From Candidatus Babeliaceae bacterium (GTDB lineage: Bacteria > Babelota > Babeliae > Babelales > Babelaceae), in NCBI GenBank assembly GCA_016933915.1, contig JAFFZZ010000055.1, positions 124,001 to 188,000 of the forward strand: a stretch of DNA of 64,000 nucleotides, written 5' to 3'. How positions within the stretch are numbered: the first letter of the stretch is position 1; every line of letters begins with the position of its first letter. The notes under the pieces were generated by a model. It was not told the origin of the DNA. It made no database searches and saw only the letters and a program-made list of their open reading frames with translations. This document shows, one piece after another, positions 28,881 to 40,888 of the stretch. The position numbers and the translations under genes were made by a program.

Positions 28881-29618
28881 TTATGCTATTTGTTTTAACG
28901 CGCCGGCAAGGTTACGCATAATGTTGCGGTATTTTTCCATCTCCTTCTGGTTGAGGGTGTCGAGTTCAGCTTTGAATTGATTGACGAGGTTTTGAGCATT
29001 CTTTTGATTGATTTGTGGTGCAAGTTTTAATTCAAAAATATTTTTAATCTCTTCTTTTGTTGGTTTAGATGCTCCGGGTAATGGGTAATTAGCGAAAGAG
29101 TTCAAAGCTTCTTTGATTGTCGTTTCTGGGGTGGTGTAAGGACTGTCCGCTTTCTGTAGTTTACTTTCGAATTCCCATAATTTAGTAAGTGCCGCGGTAG
29201 CCGATTTCCAGTATCCATGTCGTAAAGCGTTAAAAAGAATGAAGTTGAGCCGGATTGCAAGTCTTTTTAGTTCATCATCTGTTCTATTTTTACCTTTTTT
29301 TAGTAGTGATGATTGGGCGACGAATTCGTTCGCTAATTTTTCATCTTTTGTATTACGTTCTTCCCGAGTAGCATCGGTAAACCAAGGATCAAATTTTGTG
29401 AAAGCGTTCGTTCTGTATTTGAGGAGTCTGGTGTCTTTGCAATACCATCTTGTGCTGAAGTTACACTCGAGCGAAGTTCCTGGAACGACGCTGCTGAAAG
29501 ACACCCTGCCCGGCTGTTTTATGTTATTAATCAGCTCATCCGCGGTAATAGCACTTAACAGAGTTGATATCCCACTTATTAATATAAGTAGACACGTTCC
29601 TCTTAACTTCCATTTCAT
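28881..29618 (-). CDS. Secreted hypothetical protein, alpha-helical
   Basis: MKWKLRGTCLLILISGISTLLSA signal-like N-terminus; no family recognised. Confidence 0.6.
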   Translation of the reverse strand: MKWKLRGTCLLILISGISTLLSAITADELINNIKQPGRVSFSSVVPGTSLECNFSTRWYCKDTRLLKYRTNAFTKFDPWFTDATREERNTKDEKLANEFVAQSSLLKKGKNRTDDELKRLAIRLNFILFNALRHGYWKSATAALTKLWEFESKLQKADSPYTTPETTIKEALNSFANYPLPGASKPTKEEIKNIFELKLAPQINQKNAQNLVNQFKAELDTLNQKEMEKYRNIMRNLAGALKQIA

Positions 29619-29891
29619 ACGCTTTTTCCCTTCGTACATTTTTTGTGTACATCCACTTTTTCTACTTGTAGCGCACTCAACTTCTCTGCGTCAAGCATTG
29701 CAACGATATTGTTAGATGAAGAAATATGACGATTTCTTTTTTTAGCTATCAGAGCATAAATCGTGTGGTTGGAGATGACATTGAGAAAGTCTGAATTTTT
29801 TCTAAAAAGGTTTGTTTTTGAGAGTGTGATTTTTCACAGATGCTTTTCTGCACCTGATATTTTCACTTCTTTCGAAGCATAAGAAAGTGCC

Positions 29892-29920
29892 TGGACAGGG
29901 CGCATGTTTTGGGGTATATT
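29892..29920 (+). promoter_or_regulatory. Sigma70-like promoter upstream of tRNA(CAU)
   Basis: TGGACA-17 nt-TATATT, about 37 nt before tRNA. Confidence 0.6.
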
Positions 29921-29956
29921 AAACCTAACAGCGCTTTTGTGCACGTGCATTAAGCG

Positions 29957-30032
29957 GGGCCCATAGCTCAGCGGTCAGAGCAATCGGCTCATAACCGAGA
30001 GGTCCCAGGTTCAAATCCTGGTGGGCCCACCA
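29957..30032 (+). tRNA. tRNA with CAU anticodon (elongator Met or Ile2)
   Basis: Acceptor GGGCCCA/TGGGCCC, loop CTCATAA, TTCAAAT T-loop, encoded CCA. Confidence 0.92.
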
Positions 30033-30066
30033 GCTTTTGCCACACACTATTCCTAAAAGGTGCGTT

Positions 30067-30798
30067 TTGATTGCAAATCCATATCAAACATTACTTGGTC
30101 TTGTTCACTTTGATGCGCGTTTGTTAAGCCTGAAAAAAGAGGCGGAGCGACTTAAACGTGAAGAAAAAGCTATCGAACAGAAAATTGCGTTAGTGCATGA
30201 GGCGGTAAAAGGTGCACAAGATTCCTTTAATGAAGTGCGACATTTTCTTGCTCAAATTGATCTTGAGATGGCGGCTTTGTCAGCTGAAATTGAGCGTAAA
30301 GAGCACGTTGCAAAACAAGCAAAAAGTAATAAAGAGTACACTGCTTTGCTTCATGAAATGGAGACGGTTGCTGCCCGTAAGCCGGTACTTTCTGAACAGT
30401 GGCTTGAGGCAGCTCAACAAGTTGAACAACGTGAACGTGAGGTCCATGAGGTGAGTTTGCGAGCACAAAAAGATGAGGCGACATTGCAAAGTCAGCTTCA
30501 GGAGATAAGGGAACTTTCTCGCGAATGTGATGAGCATCACGCGCAGCTTTTTGATGATCGGAAATCCATTGCGTCAGCCGTTAAGCCTGAATGGTTGGCA
30601 CAATATGAAAATCTTCATTCTCGTCTTGAAAACCCAATGGTACAGGTAACAAACGGTACCTGTTCAGCGTGCGGATATAAGGTTCCTGTTGGAGACCTGA
30701 ATAAGATTCATCGTCAGGGGCTTGTTTCCTGTCAACAGTGTCGTCGTCTTTTATATGATGAGCAGGTTGGTGCCCAAGAAGGTGGTGAGGGTGCATGA
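30067..30798 (+). CDS. Coiled-coil protein with C4 zinc ribbon (DUF164/zf-RING_7-like); TTG start
   Basis: Long coiled coil then CSACGYKVPVGDLNKI...LVSCQQCRRLLY; AAAAGG upstream of TTG. Confidence 0.75.
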   Translation: MIANPYQTLLGLVHFDARLLSLKKEAERLKREEKAIEQKIALVHEAVKGAQDSFNEVRHFLAQIDLEMAALSAEIERKEHVAKQAKSNKEYTALLHEMETVAARKPVLSEQWLEAAQQVEQREREVHEVSLRAQKDEATLQSQLQEIRELSRECDEHHAQLFDDRKSIASAVKPEWLAQYENLHSRLENPMVQVTNGTCSACGYKVPVGDLNKIHRQGLVSCQQCRRLLYDEQVGAQEGGEGA

Positions 30799-31283
30799 GT
30801 CAGCTTCATCTTTTTGAAGAGATATCTTCACAGAGCCCTCTCTCACTGCAACTTAATATTGATGGTGTGGCGCGTAATAATCCGGGGCCGGCGGGCGCAG
30901 GTATCTGTATTTTTAAAGATGATCAGCTTCTTGAGGCACACGGATTTTACCTTGGTGCGTTAACCAATAATGAGGCTGAATATAGTGCTCTTGTTATTGG
31001 ATTGGCTTTGATTGCAAAGCTTGTTTCCCGTGGTGATCGTATTGTTGTGGTATCTGATTCAGAGCTTTTAATTCGGCAATTAACCGGTGTGTATCGGGTT
31101 AAGAAAAAGGAGCTCCTTCATCTTTATAATCGTGCTCAGGCTCTGGTTGAAGAGCTTCGACAAAGGGGTGTAAAGGATATTACATTTCGCCATGTCCCTC
31201 GCGATGAAAATAGGTGCGCTGATAAGTGGGCAAATAAGGGGGTGGATGGTCGCATTCCGTTGCCGGTAGATTTTCATTGGTAA
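30795..31283 (+). CDS. Ribonuclease HI-like
   Basis: NIDGVARNNPGPAGAGICIF, TNNEAEYSALVIGL, VVSDSELLIRQLTG, HVPRDENRCADKWANKG. Confidence 0.85.
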   Translation: MSQLHLFEEISSQSPLSLQLNIDGVARNNPGPAGAGICIFKDDQLLEAHGFYLGALTNNEAEYSALVIGLALIAKLVSRGDRIVVVSDSELLIRQLTGVYRVKKKELLHLYNRAQALVEELRQRGVKDITFRHVPRDENRCADKWANKGVDGRIPLPVDFHW

Positions 31284-31305
31284 ATAATAGAGAGCGGTTA
31301 ATTGC

Positions 31306-32457
31306 ATGTCAAAACTCAGCTGGTTGGGCCTTGTTTTTTTGTTCTTTTTTTATCCGTTGCAATCAGTGAAATGTCATGTTGATGTTCGTGTTTTGTTGCT
31401 TGATGACTTTACCGGGACATTTTCTGTTGTTCTTGAGTCAGATGGTGGATTCAGGCTTTTTGATCCGGAGCTTGATTCGAGTAAAACGGTTCCAGAGAAG
31501 AGTTTAAAACTTCAGGTGCAAAAGGGACGTATTTTCGTAAACGGTCGTCGATTACGCAATCGAGATATACAGATTGAACCGGTTGCCGGAGATACTCGCT
31601 TGGGAGAGAATTGTTATCAGGGGATCTTTCGCTTGGTGGTGCGTAAGGAACGCGCTTATTTGATTAATCGCCTTGATGTTGAAGCGTATCTTAAATCGGT
31701 GTTGCGCTGGGAAAGTTGGCCCGGGTGGCCCGTAGAAGTAAATCGTGCACTTGCAGTTGCATGTCGTACCTATGTTATTAATAAGGTTTTGAAGGCTCGG
31801 CGCAGAACAGAGAGTTTGTGGGATATTGGTTCTACACAAGCCCATCAGGTGTATAAGGGGATAGACGCGCAATCGGAACGATTAGTGCAGCCAATTGCCG
31901 ATACAGCGGGTGTTGTTCTTGTAGATAGTCAAAACAAAGTTATCGAGGCCCTTTATTGCGCTTGTTGTGGAGGATGTACCCCAGCGTGGATTTCTGGTGT
32001 TCATTTTAATAAAGCTCGTTACCTCAAAAGGCAGTATGCATGCAAATTTTGTCTAAAAACTATCGATGCGTTGTGGCAGGTAACTAAATCTTTAGCCATT
32101 TTCAAGCCGTTGCTTGGCAGAAAAAAACATCTTACGGTTACTGATCTTCGGGTTGGTCGAGATAAGGCAGGATTTATACGACGATTGCAGATTAAGACCG
32201 CCGATGGTGTTTGGCATACCATCAAAGCTGCATCGCTGATAAAGCAGATTCCTGATATTCGTAGCCTTAACTGTGCTGTTACCGTTTCTACTGCGAGGGG
32301 AGTTGTTACTTTTAAGGGCCGAGGGCGTGGGCATGGTCTCGGGCTTTGCCAGTGGGGGGCATTTGGAATGGCGGTTGAGGGATATAGTTGGGAAGAGATT
32401 CTGGCTTTCTATTATCCAAAAACAGCGCTTGCCCCGGTAGAGGTCTTGCCATCCTGA
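31306..32457 (+). CDS. SpoIID/LytB-domain protein
   Basis: Signal peptide; YLKSVLRWESWPGWPVEVNRALAVACRTYVI and GRGRGHGLGLCQWGAFGMAVEGYSWEEILAFYYP. Confidence 0.85.
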   Translation: MSKLSWLGLVFLFFFYPLQSVKCHVDVRVLLLDDFTGTFSVVLESDGGFRLFDPELDSSKTVPEKSLKLQVQKGRIFVNGRRLRNRDIQIEPVAGDTRLGENCYQGIFRLVVRKERAYLINRLDVEAYLKSVLRWESWPGWPVEVNRALAVACRTYVINKVLKARRRTESLWDIGSTQAHQVYKGIDAQSERLVQPIADTAGVVLVDSQNKVIEALYCACCGGCTPAWISGVHFNKARYLKRQYACKFCLKTIDALWQVTKSLAIFKPLLGRKKHLTVTDLRVGRDKAGFIRRLQIKTADGVWHTIKAASLIKQIPDIRSLNCAVTVSTARGVVTFKGRGRGHGLGLCQWGAFGMAVEGYSWEEILAFYYPKTALAPVEVLPS

Positions 32458-32516
32458 CCTTGTCTTTTTTAAGCTCGCCTTGAAGCAGAGAGTTTTGAAT
32501 GTCCAAAAGGAGTGAT

Positions 32517-33650
32517 ATGACAAGAAAAGATCTTGAATTTTTGCAATCGCAACAAGAGTATCCTTCGGTTTCTATTTTTGTTCGAACACATCGAGAAATG
32601 CCGGCACGGCAGGGCGATCCGATAGCAGTGAAAAATGCGGTGAAAGAGGCGGAGGAACTCCTGTTGAAAGAATTTTCGAAGCGGGATATTGAGCCGCTTA
32701 TGAAAAATCTTGAGGAGGCAACTTCCTTGATTGATTATACCCAGGTGCTTGATGGGCTTGCCATTTTTGTGAATGCCAACTTCAAACAGGTTTTTGTATT
32801 ACCAGTGCCAGTAGAAAATCGGGTGGTTGTCGATAAGACATTTGTTACTCGCGATATAGTAAAATTAATAAATCATCTACCTCGTTATTGGGCGTTGGCG
32901 ATAAGTGATAATGAAACCCGTCTTTTTTACGGTGTTGCTGATAGCGTCTCCGAAGTTATTGAACCCATTACTGATACGCTTGGTGTTTCTCGCGATGGCT
33001 TTCCAATGCAATATTCAAAGCCAAAAATAGACGCGTTTGAAGTAAGTATGTTTACTCATAATAAGAAAAACTCATATCTAGATTCACGGTATCTTGAGGA
33101 ACATAAACGTACATTTCTAAGTCGTATTGATCGTTTACTTGCTCGATTTACCGATATTGAACCGTTACCCTTTTTTGTCATGGGTACAGTTAATAATATC
33201 GCGCTTTTTGAAGAGGCTCATCAGGGGCTCCCTATTGAAGGTAAGATCGAAGGAGATTATTCGCGTGGCAATATCCATGAGATTAGCCGTGCGCTCAGGC
33301 CTCTTGTGGCTGAGGTAATTGAACGAAACCGCAAGAAAATGTTGCATGAGTTGCAGGATGCTGTTGGGCGCCTGCATCATGCATTTGGGATTCATGCCGT
33401 CTGGCGGATGACCAGAGAGGGCAGGGTTCACGCTCTTTTAATTGAAGAGGGGTATGCGCCTGCGTATGGTATCAATCCCGATAATCCTGATGATATTATG
33501 AGAATAGATGATCCTGCGTTGGTGGCGAGTACCGAGGATTTTGTAAATTCAATGCTTGATTTGGTGATTCAAAAAGGAGGCACCGTTACCTTTTGTAAAC
33601 CAGGTGAGCTTAAGGAGTTTGAACAGATAGCGGCAATTTTACGATATTAA
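32517..33650 (+). CDS. Bacterial archaeo-eukaryotic release-factor-like (baeRF/eRF1-fold) protein
   Basis: PSVSIFVRTHREMPARQGDPIAVKNAVKEAE N-terminus, HALLIEEGYAPAYGINPDNPDDIMRIDDPALVASTEDFVNSMLDLVIQKGGTVTFCKPGEL C-terminus; resembles family-3 baeRF. Start could be 32499. Confidence 0.6.
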   Translation: MTRKDLEFLQSQQEYPSVSIFVRTHREMPARQGDPIAVKNAVKEAEELLLKEFSKRDIEPLMKNLEEATSLIDYTQVLDGLAIFVNANFKQVFVLPVPVENRVVVDKTFVTRDIVKLINHLPRYWALAISDNETRLFYGVADSVSEVIEPITDTLGVSRDGFPMQYSKPKIDAFEVSMFTHNKKNSYLDSRYLEEHKRTFLSRIDRLLARFTDIEPLPFFVMGTVNNIALFEEAHQGLPIEGKIEGDYSRGNIHEISRALRPLVAEVIERNRKKMLHELQDAVGRLHHAFGIHAVWRMTREGRVHALLIEEGYAPAYGINPDNPDDIMRIDDPALVASTEDFVNSMLDLVIQKGGTVTFCKPGELKEFEQIAAILRY

Positions 33651-33659
33651 TTTTCTTAA

Positions 33660-33692
33660 TAAAGAGGCAGCATTCATCGCTGCCTCTTTATC
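33660..33692. terminator. Bidirectional terminator between convergent genes
   Basis: TAAAGAGGCAGC-attcatc-GCTGCCTCTTTA. Confidence 0.85.
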
Positions 33693-33693
33693 T

Positions 33694-34839
33694 TCATCCT
33701 AAAAATCGTTTGAAAAAGCCTGAAATAGTACCTTCCGAAGAGTTGTCGATTGAGGTACCAATTTGCTCAGAATAGGTCTTTAATGTTTTTTCAGCCTCTG
33801 TTGAGAGAGTTGTTGGAATGTGACAGGTGGTAGTGACGACGAGATCACCGCGGCCGCGACCTTTGAGGCGCGGGAAACCTTTCCCTTTGATGACAAGACG
33901 TTCACCGACTGCGCAGCCACGAGGAACTTTAAGTGTCTCTTTAGACTTATCGATGCTGGTGATTTCAACCTGGGCTCCAAAGACAAGTTGGGGATAGGTG
34001 AGGGTGACTGTGCACTCAAGATTATCATCAATCCTTTTAAATTTTTTATTTTGGGCGACAGAAATAACCAGAATTAGATCGCCAGCCTTCCCACCATAGA
34101 CACCGGCGTCACCGCGTCCTGCAACGCGGAGTTCAATACCATCGGAGACGCCTGCTGGAATGGTGACAGCAAGAGTGTCGTATTGCTGAACGCGCGATTG
34201 TCCATTACAGGTCTTACATGGTTTTTTTATGATGTAGCCAAGTCCATCGCAAGTAGCACAGGGCTGGGAAAACATGAAAAAACCCTGCCGAATATGGATC
34301 TCACCATATCCTTGGCAACTACTGCATGTTTCAGCCGTTGTGCCCGCCTCCATGCCACTTCCCTTGCATGTTTCGCAGGCGACAAAGTGATAATAGGTAA
34401 CATCTTTTTTAGTACCCGTAAACGCCTCTTCCAAGGTGATCGTAATAGGTCGCTCAAGGTCATGGCCACGTCGTGGCATTGGACCAGCACGTTTTGCTTT
34501 ACGTTGTCGGCTTGTTCCGCCGCCGCCGAAGAGATCACTAAAGATGTCGCCAAATTGTTCAAAAATATCCTGCGCATCGCGGAAACCACCCGCTCCTGGA
34601 CCGCCATTCATTCCCGGTGCTGCATGGCCGAATTGATCGTACTGCTTGCGTTTTTCTGGATTGGAAAGTATCTCATATGCTTCCGCAGCTTCTTTAAACT
34701 TCTCCTCCGCTTCTTTATTGTTCGGATTGCGGTCTGGGTGATATTTAAGCGCAAGCTTGCGGTATGCTTGTTTAATTTCGTCAAGCGAAGCCGTTTTAGA
34801 AACCCCTAAGACTTCGTAATAATCTCGTTTTGTTGTCAT
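33694..34839 (-). CDS. dnaJ: Chaperone DnaJ
   Basis: J-domain with HPD, G/F region, four CxxCxGxG-type zinc repeats. Confidence 0.96.
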   Translation of the reverse strand: MTTKRDYYEVLGVSKTASLDEIKQAYRKLALKYHPDRNPNNKEAEEKFKEAAEAYEILSNPEKRKQYDQFGHAAPGMNGGPGAGGFRDAQDIFEQFGDIFSDLFGGGGTSRQRKAKRAGPMPRRGHDLERPITITLEEAFTGTKKDVTYYHFVACETCKGSGMEAGTTAETCSSCQGYGEIHIRQGFFMFSQPCATCDGLGYIIKKPCKTCNGQSRVQQYDTLAVTIPAGVSDGIELRVAGRGDAGVYGGKAGDLILVISVAQNKKFKRIDDNLECTVTLTYPQLVFGAQVEITSIDKSKETLKVPRGCAVGERLVIKGKGFPRLKGRGRGDLVVTTTCHIPTTLSTEAEKTLKTYSEQIGTSIDNSSEGTISGFFKRFLG

Positions 34840-34926
34840 AGCCAATTCTATTTAAAATAATTCCTTACTGTGCCTACCAAAAAAGTATACGATAAAACCG
34901 CATTTTTGAGAATATTCCCCTATTGA

Positions 34927-35964
34927 TTAGTCGTACGCGGGAATAAGTGTTATTTCTGAAACCTCAGGGATGAGTTCAATGCGGACGCGGAGAGGGACGG
35001 TGATAATGTCTCGGGGATAATCAGCGGGGGGCTGCGGTGGGTTTATGGAACGCAAAAGTCGTTCGATGTAGTTGTTAATAAGAGCCTGTGGTGATGGTTT
35101 GGTAAAGACAACGTTCGTGATATGTCGTGATTTATCCATACTTATCTCGACGATAATGACGTGGCGGTCAAGTCGGCGTCTTCCGGTTTGCATTGGTTGC
35201 ATACGAGAGGCTTGGCATACTATTTCGACCAGGCGCATGAGAAAGAGCTCAAACCCAAGATGACGTGTTCGTGTCGTTGGATTGCTGGCGCCTACTGCCG
35301 GTCCAATACCTCCTTCTTCAAGGGCGTAAGTACGGCCAGCTTCCGCTTGTTCTTTCTGCCACTCAGCGAGATGATTAGCGAATGTGCTTGGCATAGCAGA
35401 TTTGTGAGGTGCTACTTGATGATGTGGCACCGGTACTGATTTTTCTGTGGGTGGCTTGTCAACCGAATCTTTAAACCAGCGGGCACGCGATGTAGCGCGC
35501 GAGGGCAATGGTGGTTTGGGGGGCGAAGTGGCTGTTTGGTTCTGCGGTATTGGAGGCGTGGAAACACGTATCTGTTTTTGCGGTTTATGAGGTGCATCAA
35601 CAACAGGGAGAGGTTCTGTTCGTTGTATCTGTTGCGTAGGCGTTTTCAACGGTGGAAGTTGAACCGGCTTGTGTTCCTTTGGTTTGGGCGTAATTTGGGG
35701 TGAGATTTTTCTTTGTGGTTGACGATCTTCTTTTTCCGGAAGCATTGGTTGTTGGGTTGGTGTAGGCGGTTTTGGTTGTTTAATCCATCGTACCGGTGAA
35801 GGTCGTGAATGAGCAAACGGTTTTCTTCCCTTCTTTTTAATCTGTGGTGCTATACCAAAAATAATGAGTGCAAGAATAAGCAGATAGAGGGTGCATGCAC
35901 AGACAAGGGCAATAAGCACTTTGCTTAAATCATCATGACGTTCAAAGGTTATTGGAATATTCAT
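34927..35964 (-). CDS. TonB-like proline-rich envelope protein
   Basis: N-terminal single TM, Pro/Lys/Gln-rich spacer, C-terminal TonB/TolA-like domain (VEISMDKSRHITNVVFTKPSP). Confidence 0.6.
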   Translation of the reverse strand: MNIPITFERHDDLSKVLIALVCACTLYLLILALIIFGIAPQIKKKGRKPFAHSRPSPVRWIKQPKPPTPTQQPMLPEKEDRQPQRKISPQITPKPKEHKPVQLPPLKTPTQQIQRTEPLPVVDAPHKPQKQIRVSTPPIPQNQTATSPPKPPLPSRATSRARWFKDSVDKPPTEKSVPVPHHQVAPHKSAMPSTFANHLAEWQKEQAEAGRTYALEEGGIGPAVGASNPTTRTRHLGFELFLMRLVEIVCQASRMQPMQTGRRRLDRHVIIVEISMDKSRHITNVVFTKPSPQALINNYIERLLRSINPPQPPADYPRDIITVPLRVRIELIPEVSEITLIPAYD

Positions 35965-36136
35965 TGGGCTCCTCTCGAAAAGTGCTTCATTACTTATGAT
36001 ATCGATCATACCATGCTGAAGGGAAGAAGCTGCCTGTTTTATTTACTGCCCGGTATCTGATTGGGTATATCAATTAGGAAGTTGTAGATGATTGTGCCGA
36101 GTATATGCTATTTCTGACTGATCACAGGGGAAGCAG

Positions 36137-37426
36137 ATGAAAAGAATAATATTTTTACTTTTGACACTATCGTTTTTTGTGTGGACTGTTACGGTTGATG
36201 ATCCAATAAAAAGTTTAGCGCGAGCACTGCAGCAACTTGCTGAGCTGCCGGAGAAAGAGGTAACTATTGAATGGCTGTATGAAAAGTATCCAAATTGGTT
36301 TTCCGGGAAACCCGTAAACGTTGGAACGGATGGCGGTAAAGTTTACACTATCAAGGTTCTTCGGCAAAGTGGTTCAACATGTGCGGCGAATTCATTTCGG
36401 AATCTAGCATTTTTCATAGAGATGCTGACACATGGTCGGGATGAGGTAGCAACAATTTATGACCGTCTTATTAATAAAACTGGAAGAAATTGTTTTATTG
36501 AAATGGTAAAAAAAATATTTCCAGAAAGCTGTTCTAAGGAAACAAGAGTATGTACCAGCGCGGCGTTAAGCCTTCTTTTAGGTGAAAAGGAAGAAGAGTT
36601 AAAAAAACGGTGTTCTTCAATGTGCTTCCCGGTTAATAATGAGAGGGGAAATCTGAATCAGTTGCGTAAGGTTATGATTAATTTTGAGATTCCTTGTCAA
36701 GATATAGTTAATTCTATCAATACATTTGTTGATAAAATCGAACAGAGGAAGCTTTCGTCAGATGATGCCTTTTTATCTTCTTGCTGTTTTAAATCAATTG
36801 AATTGAGTAATCTTGGACGAAGTGCAGGGTTAGCGCTTCCCGCGGTTCGTCAGTTCGTTGCGGGAAAAGATGGCTTGCTTGGTATTTGGTTGATTTTGGA
36901 GAATCGCTGGCATGCTGTTGCCCTGGTTGCGCAGAAGGTAGGGGGGAAGATTCTTTATTTATATGCTGATTCCTTAGGGGGAAAAGCTCCAATAGAAATC
37001 ATAGAGAAATTGAATATGTTACTCTCTGACAAAAAATTGTTTGAGAAGCGTTTGATACGTGGGGTAATGTATGGACTAAACAACAATTTTTGGGGTGGTG
37101 ACAAGAAAATGGGGTTTGATGTTTTAAATAATGTCTTCAAAGCCGATAACTATTATCGTTTATCTCGGTTGAAAGGCTTTAGAACTTACCGTAATTTTAT
37201 TTGTAAGGAAAGAAAAAAAGTTGATGATTTGAAGAGGTTACTTGAAGCGTTGGAATTGGACTTCTCGAGAGATGATATTAAAATAATGTATCCTTATTAT
37301 AATAAGGATACAATTCTTCGTTCCGATGCGAAAACTCAGAGAGCGTGGCGAGATGATCTTTTAGGTGAACGCGTAGTCGAACTCTTTCAGAAAATTGATG
37401 AATTTAAGTTATGTGAGAAAGCCTAA
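36137..37426 (+). CDS. Secreted putative cysteine protease / Ulp-like hydrolase
   Basis: Signal peptide MKRIIFLLLTLSFFVWTVTV; RQSGSTCAANSFRNLAFF (Cys) and ENRWHAVALVAQKVGGKILYLYADSLGG (His...Asp). Confidence 0.5.
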   Translation: MKRIIFLLLTLSFFVWTVTVDDPIKSLARALQQLAELPEKEVTIEWLYEKYPNWFSGKPVNVGTDGGKVYTIKVLRQSGSTCAANSFRNLAFFIEMLTHGRDEVATIYDRLINKTGRNCFIEMVKKIFPESCSKETRVCTSAALSLLLGEKEEELKKRCSSMCFPVNNERGNLNQLRKVMINFEIPCQDIVNSINTFVDKIEQRKLSSDDAFLSSCCFKSIELSNLGRSAGLALPAVRQFVAGKDGLLGIWLILENRWHAVALVAQKVGGKILYLYADSLGGKAPIEIIEKLNMLLSDKKLFEKRLIRGVMYGLNNNFWGGDKKMGFDVLNNVFKADNYYRLSRLKGFRTYRNFICKERKKVDDLKRLLEALELDFSRDDIKIMYPYYNKDTILRSDAKTQRAWRDDLLGERVVELFQKIDEFKLCEKA

Positions 37427-38390
37427 GCTCTCCATTCATCTTTTCCAATACCCACGTTTTACCCAATTGGTGTGATCGGCTTTTTTGGTTGTGAATAAAG
37501 CGGACGATTTCATCGAGAAAAGCAGTCGAGAGGGTAAATTGGATTTTATTGTCAATAAGCCACCGCGCAAGGAGAGCCTTTTGCATGAATGGATGTTCTC
37601 CGAACCATTTTTTAAGATTGAGTATTGGTGTTCCATTTTTTGTTTTAAGAATTTCAGATGCTCGTTCTTCTACTTTATCTTCGATATAGCTTTCCACTTC
37701 TCTGAGTCGTGCCATAGTGCTGAGTAAGCTTTGTTCGAATCGTTCATCGCAAGTACGACATGTGGGAAGAATATCGAGTCGAATACAATTTCGTAAAAAA
37801 CGACGGTCGATATTGGTTGGATCTTTAAGAAACGGGATTTTAAGTTTGTTGAGTATCTCGACAATCTCTTCTTTTTTACAGATTAATAGAGGTCGGATGT
37901 AATCACCATCTTTGGGTTGCATGCCGCAGAGGCCGGGCAGCCCGGATCCGCGAAAGAGTCGGATGAAAAACGTTTCAATTTGATCATCCCGATGATGACC
38001 AAGTGCGATTTTATCTGCGTTAAATTCTTTTTTTACTTTTTCAAAAAAGAGACGTCGTATTGCCCGCCCTTCAGCTTCCTTGGAGCCGATGTTTTTTACC
38101 TGGCCAGAGTATTCTTGTGCATGTCCGGTAACGAATGGAACATTGTAGCGTGAAGCGTTCTCTCTGCAAAAGAGAACCTCCTGTGCGCTCTCCGGACGCC
38201 ACCCATGATCGAGGTGTGCGACAATAAGATTAAGCCGATACTTTAGTTTTATGGTGGCTAATACATGAAGCAGAAATAGTGAGTCGGGGCCGCCAGAAAC
38301 GCCGATGACGATAGTATCTCCCAAATTGAAAAGGTTTTCTTTTTGGGAGAATACTTCAACGTGCTCAATAAGCTGCTGCAAGATTTCCAT
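37404..38390 (-). CDS. tilS: tRNA(Ile)-lysidine synthetase
   Basis: IVIGVSGGPDSLFLLHVL PP-loop, AHLDHGWRPES, ALGHHRDDQIETFFIRLFRGSGLPGL. Confidence 0.92.
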   Translation of the reverse strand: MEILQQLIEHVEVFSQKENLFNLGDTIVIGVSGGPDSLFLLHVLATIKLKYRLNLIVAHLDHGWRPESAQEVLFCRENASRYNVPFVTGHAQEYSGQVKNIGSKEAEGRAIRRLFFEKVKKEFNADKIALGHHRDDQIETFFIRLFRGSGLPGLCGMQPKDGDYIRPLLICKKEEIVEILNKLKIPFLKDPTNIDRRFLRNCIRLDILPTCRTCDERFEQSLLSTMARLREVESYIEDKVEERASEILKTKNGTPILNLKKWFGEHPFMQKALLARWLIDNKIQFTLSTAFLDEIVRFIHNQKSRSHQLGKTWVLEKMNGELRLSHIT

Positions 38391-38392
38391 AT

Positions 38393-40813
<2,421 letters not shown>

Positions 40814-40888
40814 TTAGATATACTTTTTATGCTTAGCTTTTCTAGTTCTTATAAATGGTATCTTTGTCCCACTTTGACTGGGTGAAAT

